This document shows, in pieces, positions 7,008 through 13,668 of a stretch of DNA of 29,337 nt. The position numbers were made by a program, and so were the translations under genes. Where the stretch lies: assembly GCA_003447295.1 (NCBI GenBank), contig DLZQ01000091.1, positions 14,796 through 44,132 of the forward strand. The letters are read 5' to 3'. The DNA is from Lachnospiraceae bacterium (lineage in GTDB: Bacteria; Bacillota; Clostridia; Lachnospirales; Lachnospiraceae). The notes beneath the pieces are model-generated. The model was not told the origin of the DNA. It worked only from the letters and a program-made list of their open reading frames with translations, and ran no database searches. Position 1 is the first letter of the stretch; each line of letters begins with the position of its first letter.

Positions 7008-8411
7008 ATGGCATATCAGAGAGCGAAAGAAGAAATAGTGGAGGCGTCTCCGCAGACTACGGATGCCGGGAAAGAAGAACTGTATCTGTATTCTCTCCGG
7101 AAAATGGCAGAGGATAATGTGGAAAATAATCGTACGGAGCTGACACATCTGCATAACATAAAATCCTTTTTTTATTTGTGCGGAGAAATGATCAAGGAAG
7201 AACCGGATCAAAAATATAGTGTCGTGATCCTGGACATTGTTCAGTTTAAAGCGGTGAATGAGTTCTGCGGCAGGAAGGAAGGGGACAGACTGCTAAAATT
7301 TATAGCAGAATGTTTTCAGTGGTACGAAGACCATCGGCCGGACACCTATTGCTGTCATATCCGGGCGGATATTTTCTGCCTGTGTACACGGTATGAGGAT
7401 GTGGGAGAACTGGAGAACATCGTCAGTGAGATCAAGAAAAAGATCGACGAATTCCCCTTCACTTATAAAGTACAGCCTTCCTTCGGCATCGGTATCTCTC
7501 CGGAGAGAGAACCGGCAGTCAGTTACCTGAAGGACTGTGCCACCATGGCAATGAACAGTGTCAAGGGAAAGGTATACAAGACCTACGCTGTTTTTGATGA
7601 CAAAATGCGCAGACAGCTGATGCGGGAACGACAGGTGGAAAATGATATTGTAGGAGCTCTGGAGAATGGAGAACTTCTGCTGTATATACAGCCTAAGGTG
7701 AATATGAATACCGGAGAGATCATTGGCGGGGAAGCACTGGTACGCTGGCAACATCCGGAGAAGGGGATGATATCTCCCGGAGAATTTATTCCGGTATTGG
7801 AGAAGAACGGTTTTATTATCAATGTGGATGATTATATCTGGGAGAAAGTGTTTGCCTATCTCAGTAAACTCCGAAAGGCGGGGCGAACGCTTGTCCCGAT
7901 TTCCATCAATGTGTCCAGATTACATGCTTATGACGACAAGCTGACGGATACATTGCTCCGGCTTACGAAAGAATATGAGGTTCCGGCTGGATATGTTCCG
8001 TTAGAATTGACAGAAAGCGCGTTCCTCGAGGACGAAGAGGGAATGTATCAGCGGATGGAAAATCTGCGGGCACATGGTTTTTTGGTGTCCATGGACGATT
8101 TCGGAACAGGTTATTCCACTATGAATATGTTGAAGAACCAGACACTGGATGAGATCAAGATTGACAGAGAGTTTATCCGGGATCTGGAGAAGGACAAGAG
8201 CCGGATCATTATCCGTAATACCATTGCCATGCTGCAGCAGCTTGGGGTACATATTGTCATCGAAGGGGTGGAAACACAGGAACAGAAGAAATTCCTTTTG
8301 GGCTGCGGTTGTGCAGATGTACAAGGCTTTCTTTTCTACCGCCCGATGCCGGTGGAGGAATTCGACCGCCTGTTACTCGCCCAGGAACAGGGCTCTCATA
8401 GTGCAAAATAG
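7008..8411 (+). CDS. Degenerate-GGDEF plus EAL protein, probable c-di-GMP phosphodiesterase
   Basis: This encodes 467 residues. The ATG at 7008 is preferred over 7002 because GAGGG then sits at 6 bases. There is no membrane segment. A GGDEF-like domain (about 40-200) keeps the fold motifs (VVILDIVQFKAVN, GRKEGDRLL), but its signature reads RADIF (119-123) in place of GGDEF, so cyclase activity is not expected. The EAL domain (about 215-460) is complete: GEALVRW (E242), SINVSR, LELTES, DDFGTGYST, IKIDREF, IEGVET and VQGFLFYRP, which include the usual metal and general-base residues. It should hydrolyse c-di-GMP to pGpG in the cytoplasm, with the degenerate domain perhaps sensing GTP. It is followed by a strong terminator and then the Tad pilus operon, which suggests control of that operon. 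Confidence 0.9.
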   Translation: MAYQRAKEEIVEASPQTTDAGKEELYLYSLRKMAEDNVENNRTELTHLHNIKSFFYLCGEMIKEEPDQKYSVVILDIVQFKAVNEFCGRKEGDRLLKFIAECFQWYEDHRPDTYCCHIRADIFCLCTRYEDVGELENIVSEIKKKIDEFPFTYKVQPSFGIGISPEREPAVSYLKDCATMAMNSVKGKVYKTYAVFDDKMRRQLMRERQVENDIVGALENGELLLYIQPKVNMNTGEIIGGEALVRWQHPEKGMISPGEFIPVLEKNGFIINVDDYIWEKVFAYLSKLRKAGRTLVPISINVSRLHAYDDKLTDTLLRLTKEYEVPAGYVPLELTESAFLEDEEGMYQRMENLRAHGFLVSMDDFGTGYSTMNMLKNQTLDEIKIDREFIRDLEKDKSRIIIRNTIAMLQQLGVHIVIEGVETQEQKKFLLGCGCADVQGFLFYRPMPVEEFDRLLLAQEQGSHSAK

Positions 8412-8433
8412 ACAAAGACAAAATACACAAAGC

Positions 8434-8492
8434 AAAAGACCGCATTCTGACTGGATTTTTGAAGAACATCCGTCAGAATACGGTCTTTTTTT
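8434..8492 (+). terminator. Strong intrinsic terminator
   Basis: The stem AAAAGACCGCATTCTGAC (8434-8451) pairs with its near-perfect complement at 8472-8488 and merges into a run of seven T. It isolates the EAL gene from the pilus operon. Confidence 0.88.
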
Positions 8493-8531
8493 GAGCATTA
8501 TCATGAAAATAGGGAAATAGTTTTAGAGGCA

Positions 8532-8560
8532 TTGACATATCTTTGCAGAGGGAGTAATCT
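8532..8560 (+). promoter_or_regulatory. Promoter of the Tad pilus operon
   Basis: A consensus TTGACA (8532-8537), a 17-base spacer and TAATCT (8555-8560) are present. Transcription would begin near 8567, leaving an unusually long leader of about 174 bases before the first gene. Confidence 0.7.
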
Positions 8561-8568
8561 GCATATTA

Positions 8569-8686
8569 CCGACAGGTTCTATCAGAGTCGGTGTCTTATG
8601 ATCGGGTCATATTCGACCAGGGTTCACATTACAGAAGAAGTGATTTGGAAGCGTTCAAGGGTAGGTTTTTAAAGCCTGAATAGAAC
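8569..8686 (+). promoter_or_regulatory. Candidate structured leader RNA with two exclusive stems
   Basis: GTTCTATCAG (8576-8585) can pair with CTGAATAGAAC (8676-8686), a 10-bp stem with one bulged A that closes the whole leader. The same left arm is instead trapped in the loop of a local stem, CCGAC (8569-8573) with GTCGG (8587-8591). An inner hairpin GGTC/GACC (8605-8608/8615-8618) lies between them. This switch-like layout precedes the Tad operon. It does not match the GEMM (c-di-GMP-I) or c-di-GMP-II patterns that I can recall, so identity is open. Confidence 0.4.
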
Positions 8687-8740
8687 GATATTAAGAATTA
8701 TATACAACGTAATAAAATTTATAATGAAAAGAGGGAGAAA

Positions 8741-9856
8741 ATGGAAGAGGAATTACAGAGACTGATAGAAGATTTCCTGACACAGAAACAGACGCTGTTA
8801 TTACAGGTGAAGAAGGGGATCCTGGGAAAAGAAGATTTCCTTGCGGAAGCGGAGAAGCACCTGGACAGAAGCTACTCCTTCCCAAAGGATAAAAAAGAAG
8901 CGCTGTTAAAGGAATTTGAGCAATATGTGTTTGGATATTCCAGACTGTCACCACTCATGGATGATAAGGAAATCTCAGACATCCGTGTGGTGAGCCATGA
9001 CTGTATCCGGATCAAGAGGCAGGGAAAACGTATGGACGCCGGGATCGCTTTTACCTCGGAGAGAGAATACCGCCAGTTTATCGACTATATTGCTGCCAGG
9101 AATCAGGTGAATATCTCGAATCTGAATGCAATTCAGAGATTTACGGATACGGAGAGCCATCCGGATTTTATTTTCCGATTTACTCTGTCCATGCCGATTG
9201 TGAATACGTACAGTGAACCATATCTTTGTATCCGTAAGGTCCCGAAGGCTTTTCCCATGATGTCGGAGCTGGTGGAGAGAGAAATGCTGGACCGGAACAC
9301 GGCAGAGCTTCTGGTACAGAGATTCCGGCAGGGATCAACGCTGATCTGCGGAGGTAATTCTTCCGGTAAGACCACACTACTGAATGCACTGAAGGAGACA
9401 CTTCCCGATGATATGGCGATTCTGGTGGCACAGCAGGCGGATGAACTGACGACGATCTACCATCCGGATATGATGTTTCTGCATTCTCTCCCCGGTACTT
9501 CGGAGAGTAGTGTGAACTATGACCTGAAGCATATCAGCATCGCGGGACTTACGATGGATGTGGACTTTTTTATTATCGGTGAAGTGAAAGGAGGAGAGGC
9601 ATTGTATCTGTTAAATGCTGCCTATACGGGACAGATCTGTGCTGCTACGGTTCACGCCCCGTCGGCGGACAGGGCACCGGAGAAGATTGTGGATTATGCC
9701 ATGTATGACAGCAGGTATTCCCGCAATGAGTTAATGAAAATGATGGACTGCTTTCAGACCCTGGTGTTCATGGAACATTATAAAGTAAAAGAAATTTTTG
9801 CCTGCCTTGGCTGGAATGCGGAGAAAGAGAATCTGGAATATGAGAGATTGTTTTGA
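8741..9856 (+). CDS. tadA: CpaF/TadA-type pilus assembly ATPase
   Basis: This encodes 371 residues, starting MEEELQRLIEDFL after the site GAGGGAG. The N-terminal part (about 1-190) is the helical and alpha/beta region of secretion ATPases. The RecA-like core has Walker A GGNSSGKTT (near 205-213) and Walker B DFFIIGEVKGGEA, where the E of GE is the catalytic glutamate. An ATVHAPS segment follows, matching the His box of the family. It would form a cytoplasmic hexamer that powers Tad/Flp pilus extension through the membrane proteins encoded next. It is the first gene of the operon and 23 bases separate it from tadB. The length is slightly short for CpaF (about 400-450), mostly at the N-terminus. 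Confidence 0.9.
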   Translation: MEEELQRLIEDFLTQKQTLLLQVKKGILGKEDFLAEAEKHLDRSYSFPKDKKEALLKEFEQYVFGYSRLSPLMDDKEISDIRVVSHDCIRIKRQGKRMDAGIAFTSEREYRQFIDYIAARNQVNISNLNAIQRFTDTESHPDFIFRFTLSMPIVNTYSEPYLCIRKVPKAFPMMSELVEREMLDRNTAELLVQRFRQGSTLICGGNSSGKTTLLNALKETLPDDMAILVAQQADELTTIYHPDMMFLHSLPGTSESSVNYDLKHISIAGLTMDVDFFIIGEVKGGEALYLLNAAYTGQICAATVHAPSADRAPEKIVDYAMYDSRYSRNELMKMMDCFQTLVFMEHYKVKEIFACLGWNAEKENLEYERLF

Positions 9857-9879
9857 ACAATACCTGAGAGGAGAAACGT

Positions 9880-10818
9880 ATGATCATATACGCATGGATC
9901 TTTTGTTTAATATTTATGGGATTTTTGCTCCTTTTCGGTCAGATGACATGGCTGAAAAAGGTGCAGGAACTATTGCGGCGGACAGAGGAAGGGATGGATC
10001 AGGCTTCCCATCTGCGGGCACTGGACAACAGACACCGGCTGATGGAACTTAGGCAGAGAAACAGTATCTGGCGCTGCATGGAAGATACTCTGCGATACAG
10101 CGGACTGTCGAGAAGATTTCCGGGGTGCACCGCGGAGAAGTGGATCGCAGGGAATCTCCTTATGTATGCCGGCGTGTTCTGTATAGCGCAGGTGGCCGGC
10201 GGAAAGGTGACAGTTTCAGTAGCTGTAACGGTGAGCGTAGCGGTTATGGAATGGATGGTCATGAATACCTTACGTTTTTTGGAATTTCGCTCGGTGAACG
10301 AGGATTTGTTAAAGTGTCTGAATTTTTTGGGAAATTACAGCCTCACCGCAGGGGAGATCACCTCCGTATTGGGACAGGTCAGCAAATACATGGAGGAACC
10401 GCTGCGAAGCGCAATGGAGGAATGTGCTTATGAAGCCCAGATTACCGGAGACCACTCCACAGCACTGCTAACGATGGCGGAAAAGGTAGAGCATCCCAAA
10501 TTCAAAGAACTGGCAAGGAATCTGGAGATCAGCATACGGTACATGGCTGATCTGACCACACTGGTGGACAGTAGCAGACGCTCCGTGCGGGAATATCTGA
10601 GGACAGAGGAAGAACGGAAAGGAATGCTACGGGAGGCAGCAATCAATATGGGGCTTCTGGCAGCCATGTCAATATTTGCACTTCTGACGGTGGATCGTCT
10701 GATCGATGAATCCGTTTGGAAGATATTGCTTCAAACGCTTCCGGGACATCTGGCTGCAGGCAGCTATGTGGGAATCTTTTTCCTGTTCCTGCGCAAGGTG
10801 TACGGATTCCGGAGATAA
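9880..10818 (+). CDS. tadB: TadB-like pilus platform protein
   Basis: This encodes 312 residues preceded by GAGAGGAGAA. An N-terminal membrane helix (about 2-22) is followed by a basic cytoplasmic stretch. A helix pair comes next around 85-130, then a long soluble helical region (about 135-255) of the type II secretion F fold, and two C-terminal membrane helices around 255-310. This is the usual layout of TadB. Together with TadC it forms the inner-membrane platform that the ATPase acts on. Sequence similarity is low, as is usual for this family, so the name rests on topology and on its position between tadA and tadC. Confidence 0.8.
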   Translation: MIIYAWIFCLIFMGFLLLFGQMTWLKKVQELLRRTEEGMDQASHLRALDNRHRLMELRQRNSIWRCMEDTLRYSGLSRRFPGCTAEKWIAGNLLMYAGVFCIAQVAGGKVTVSVAVTVSVAVMEWMVMNTLRFLEFRSVNEDLLKCLNFLGNYSLTAGEITSVLGQVSKYMEEPLRSAMEECAYEAQITGDHSTALLTMAEKVEHPKFKELARNLEISIRYMADLTTLVDSSRRSVREYLRTEEERKGMLREAAINMGLLAAMSIFALLTVDRLIDESVWKILLQTLPGHLAAGSYVGIFFLFLRKVYGFRR

Positions 10819-10865
10819 GAACATGCCTGCACGGAATTGCAAAAGAGGAAAAGGAGGAAACAAGA

Positions 10866-11690
10866 TTGAGCTTTCGTACATTATGGATACCGCAGCTGTT
10901 GGAGGCGGTGCTTAGCGGAATATTTGTATTTCGGCTGGGAACGGGCACAACACCGCAGACGATCGTGCACACATGGGAGGAACTGACCGGGCTCGTTCGT
11001 CAGAATCAAAAGCTTGGCAGTTGGAGGGAGAAAACAGAAAAAAAGTTGAGGCGCAATGGCGCAAAGTACCATTACGGCAAAAATATTACCGCCATGAAAT
11101 ATTTTTTGGGAAGAATTCTGCTGGCATGTGCAGGGGCAGTGGGAATGTCGGTGATCGGCATCGGATATGCACTGCTTGCAGCGGTACTTTTGTATTATCT
11201 GCCGGAGGTGCTTATGATATACATAAACGAGTGCGACAACCGGAGCATGCTGCCGGAGATCAAACTGATCTATCAGGCGTTGGAGGTGCAGATCCATGCA
11301 GGAATCTATGCAACAGATGCCCTGACAGAGTGCTGCCAGAGTGTGAGACAGCGGAGACTGCAGCAGGCGCTGATGGAACTGGCAGGGGACCTGGTCATGC
11401 AGTCGGATACGTTGACGGCATTATCTGATTTCCAGGAGAAATTCGATAATCGCCAGATAGATGCTTTGTGTATTACTCTGATCCAGGCGGGAGAATCCGG
11501 ACAGGCTGTGGAACTGTTTCAGGATATGGGAGAACAGCTGAAGGATCTGGAGCTGACGGCATTAAGACACCAGAAGAGCGCGCTCGACCGCAGTATTACG
11601 TTCTATCAGCTGGGAATGCTCGGCGCAACCCTGGGGGTGATTCTATATGCCTGTGTGGGATACATGTTCCGGGCGGCAGTGAAATTTTAA
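10866..11690 (+). CDS. tadC: TadC-like pilus platform protein, TTG start
   Basis: This encodes 274 residues. The frame stays open upstream into tadB, but the well-placed AAGGAGG (10851-10857, 8 bases away) points to a TTG start at 10866, giving SFRTLWIPQLLEAVLSG at the N-terminus. There is an N-terminal hydrophobic segment, a central helix pair (about 80-115) ending LLYYLPEVLMIYINE, a soluble T2SSF-type helical region with the recognisable LIQAGESGQAVELFQDMG, and a C-terminal membrane helix (about 245-270). The paired-paralogue order tadB-tadC after the ATPase is typical of Tad loci. The TTG start may keep its level below that of the pilins. Confidence 0.8.
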   Translation: MSFRTLWIPQLLEAVLSGIFVFRLGTGTTPQTIVHTWEELTGLVRQNQKLGSWREKTEKKLRRNGAKYHYGKNITAMKYFLGRILLACAGAVGMSVIGIGYALLAAVLLYYLPEVLMIYINECDNRSMLPEIKLIYQALEVQIHAGIYATDALTECCQSVRQRRLQQALMELAGDLVMQSDTLTALSDFQEKFDNRQIDALCITLIQAGESGQAVELFQDMGEQLKDLELTALRHQKSALDRSITFYQLGMLGATLGVILYACVGYMFRAAVKF

Positions 11691-11747
11691 ATAGGTCCAA
11701 AACAAAAGAAAGTAAAAAGAAGCAGAAAAAAGAGGGAGAAACGACAA

Positions 11748-11969
11748 ATGAAAAATCAGTGGATGAGAAAGTGGGAACAGATCAGAAAAACAGTAACGGA
11801 ATATGCCCTGCGCAAAGAGCCGGGAATCGACGGAATCCTGGTAACAGTGGGATTGTGCATTATTGCACTGCTGCTATGTGTTGTAATGAAAGACAGTCTG
11901 ACAGCATTCATACAGACCATTGTGACGGCTATGCAGACGAAAGCGGCGGATATTCTCACGGGTGTATAA
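11748..11969 (+). CDS. Flp-like major pilin precursor
   Basis: This encodes 73 residues preceded by GAGGGAGAA. A basic leader (residues 1-26) ends in KEPG. A hydrophobic helix follows (IDGILVTVGLCIIALLLC), then a short amphipathic tail. Cleavage after G26 would be expected for class III (Flp-type) prepilins, leaving a mature pilin of about 47 residues. Size and position match Flp pilins, although the classic Glu-Tyr pair after the cleavage site is missing (an Asp is at +2). Related pilins of Clostridia show the same variation as I remember them. It should be the substrate of the A24 peptidase encoded at the end of the operon and the main subunit of the fibre. Confidence 0.75.
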   Translation: MKNQWMRKWEQIRKTVTEYALRKEPGIDGILVTVGLCIIALLLCVVMKDSLTAFIQTIVTAMQTKAADILTGV

Positions 11970-11982
11970 GATGGGAGCAGAT

Positions 11983-12348
11983 ATGGCAGGACGAAAAAGG
12001 GAACCCGGAAATGTGGGGGAGATACTGGCGATGGGGTTGTGTGTACTGGCGCTTACAGCGGTGATGTTAAGCTATATGGAGAATGTACAACTGATCGCGA
12101 AAAAGGCAGAAGTGGGACAGCTGGCAAGGTGCTATCTGTTGAAAATGGAGACGGTCGGCTATCTGACGGCGCCGGATCAGGCGGAACTAAAAGACCGGTT
12201 AGAGGTTCTTGGACTTACGCAGATCGATTATGACGGCAGTTCCCTGGAACCGGTGGGGTATGGCAACGACGTAGTGCTGCAGATCCGGGCACAGCTGGGA
12301 GAAGACTATGAAATATACGAGAAGAGAGTATCTACGGCAAAAAATTAA
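11983..12348 (+). CDS. TadE-like minor pilin
   Basis: This encodes 121 residues beginning MAGRKREPGNVGE. The ATG at 11983 has GGGAG five bases upstream; an alternative ATG at 11971, one base after the pilin stop codon, cannot be excluded and would add four residues. The leader EPG (G9) is followed by NVGEILAMGLCVLALTAVML, a hydrophobic helix with a Glu near its start, as in pilins cleaved by prepilin peptidase. The rest is a small extracellular domain. It is close to the TadE-like proteins of Clostridial Tad loci. It is translationally coupled to its neighbours and ends inside the next gene, overlapping it by 41 bases. Confidence 0.75.
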   Translation: MAGRKREPGNVGEILAMGLCVLALTAVMLSYMENVQLIAKKAEVGQLARCYLLKMETVGYLTAPDQAELKDRLEVLGLTQIDYDGSSLEPVGYGNDVVLQIRAQLGEDYEIYEKRVSTAKN

Positions 12349-12943
12349 GACAAAGATGTGGGATATAGAACGTGGACAGGTATCCTGGGTGCTCGGACTG
12401 TTTCTTCTGCTGTTTTTATCGATTTTATTATGCATGCAGCTGCAGATCGCTCTTTACAGGGAATCCGCTATGTATATGGAAGATGCGCTGGCGTTGTCGG
12501 GGCTGGCATCCGCAGTAATCGATGTGGAAGAATACGGCATTACGCAGAAAGTGCGGATCACGGATCCGGAAGAAGCCTATGAACGGTACTGCCATGCCCT
12601 GAAGGAGAATCTGGGACTGGATGACGCGTTCTATGCCGGGAACCGGAAGCTGATCTCGGGACAGGTCACGGTACAGCAATATATCCTGTACAATGTCGCG
12701 GGGGAGCAGGTGGAAGTATGGCAGAAGGGTGCAGACGGACAGATACAGGAATGGGAAGGAACACTGGGGGAGGTAAAATCCCCCGACGGGCAGTACATAG
12801 AACACACCGGTGTATACAGTGAGATCACTTATTTTGTAGAAGGATTTATGGGAACTGACATGGAGGCACATAAGGGAAAACTTGTGGATGTGGTAAGAGA
12901 AAATAACAAGGAGAGGGAAGATGAAATTACAGAAGCCGAATAA
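12308..12943 (+). CDS. Second TadE/TadG-like minor pilin
   Basis: This encodes 211 residues. ATG 12308 has GGGAG six bases upstream and lies inside the preceding gene. A basic N-terminus ends in DIERG (G23) before QVSWVLGLFLLLFLSILLC, again the charged-Gly-hydrophobic pattern of prepilin peptidase substrates. The remaining 160 residues form an extracellular domain with conserved-looking DALALSGLAS just after the helix, a pattern seen in TadE/TadG-like pseudopilins. It is probably a minor or initiating subunit of the pilus. The C-terminus is strongly charged. It overlaps the next gene by 23 bases. Confidence 0.7.
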   Translation: MKYTRREYLRQKIKTKMWDIERGQVSWVLGLFLLLFLSILLCMQLQIALYRESAMYMEDALALSGLASAVIDVEEYGITQKVRITDPEEAYERYCHALKENLGLDDAFYAGNRKLISGQVTVQQYILYNVAGEQVEVWQKGADGQIQEWEGTLGEVKSPDGQYIEHTGVYSEITYFVEGFMGTDMEAHKGKLVDVVRENNKEREDEITEAE

Positions 12944-13604
12944 ATGGAATAAAACCATAAAAAACAGAATATGGAACGGCAGCATTTTGGCGGCATTTAT
13001 TGCTGCCGCTGCGGTATTTGCCGTAATGCTTCAGACTGAGAAGAGGACGCTTGCGGAATACGAGAAAAAGGAGGTATATGTGGCAGCAACGGATATTCCC
13101 CGGGGAGAGGAACTGACGCAGGAGAATATCGAAGATTATGTAATGCCTCTGGAGATTGACCAGAGAATCGTGCCGGGGACGGCAGTGATGGACAGGGACA
13201 GTCTGTATGGCAGAATAACGGTATGTGATATCGGGCAGGGCAGCGTTATCACCGGGGAAATGACAGAGGGTAAGGAGCAGATTCTGGGAGAAATGACGGA
13301 ACCGGTGATCGCCGGTTTCCGGGCGGAAGATCTGTACCAGGCTGTGGGAGGTGTCCTGCGCGCCGGGGACAGAATACATATCTATTGCATCGATAAGGAT
13401 AAAGACGATTTTTCCGGTGAAAATCCGGGCTGGCAGAATCTGTTCGTACAGCAGGTGTTTGATCAGAGCGGCAACATCATTCCCTGTGAGGATACCACTA
13501 CACCGGCACAGAGAGTGAATATTTATCTGGACAATAAAAATGTGGAGGAGTTTTACAGAAATCTGGCAAAAGGGTCACTGCGGGTCGTTAAGATCTGCAA
13601 CTGA
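12921..13604 (+). CDS. cpaB: CpaB/RcpC-like protein with SAF domain
   Basis: This encodes 227 residues after a strong AAGGAGAGGGAAG site. One N-terminal membrane helix (about 20-37, ILAAFIAAAAVFAVML) is followed by a SAF domain (about 50-120). The SAF domain starts VYVAATDIPRGEELTQENI and contains LYGRI and the GSVITGEM segment. A C-terminal RcpC-like region follows. In diderms CpaB helps the secretin; in this single-membrane bacterium no secretin gene is present, so it may interact with peptidoglycan or guide the fibre through the wall. All features match Tad-associated CpaB proteins. Confidence 0.85.
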   Translation: MKLQKPNKWNKTIKNRIWNGSILAAFIAAAAVFAVMLQTEKRTLAEYEKKEVYVAATDIPRGEELTQENIEDYVMPLEIDQRIVPGTAVMDRDSLYGRITVCDIGQGSVITGEMTEGKEQILGEMTEPVIAGFRAEDLYQAVGGVLRAGDRIHIYCIDKDKDDFSGENPGWQNLFVQQVFDQSGNIIPCEDTTTPAQRVNIYLDNKNVEEFYRNLAKGSLRVVKICN

Positions 13605-13616
13605 TCCGTCATAGGA

Positions 13617-13655
13617 AAGACCCTGTAAAAAGACCCTGTAAGAAGATACTGCAAG
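13617..13655 (+). repeat. Three tandem 13-bp repeats leading into a ribosome binding site
   Basis: AAGACCCTGTAAA, AAGACCCTGTAAG and AAGATACTGCAAG lie head to tail, and the next AAGGAG is the ribosome binding site of the giant surface protein gene (7 bases before ATG 13669). A change in copy number would alter leader length but not the reading frame. Confidence 0.85.
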
Positions 13656-13668
13656 AAGGAGAACTCGC

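Noticed and set aside
8567..8740. Known c-di-GMP riboswitch (GEMM or type II)
   Set aside because: The conserved cores I remember are not visible, so I keep it only as an unidentified candidate leader.
10716..10865. N-terminal extension of TadC into tadB
   Set aside because: The extension has no pilus-protein features, and a strong AAGGAGG site supports the TTG at 10866.
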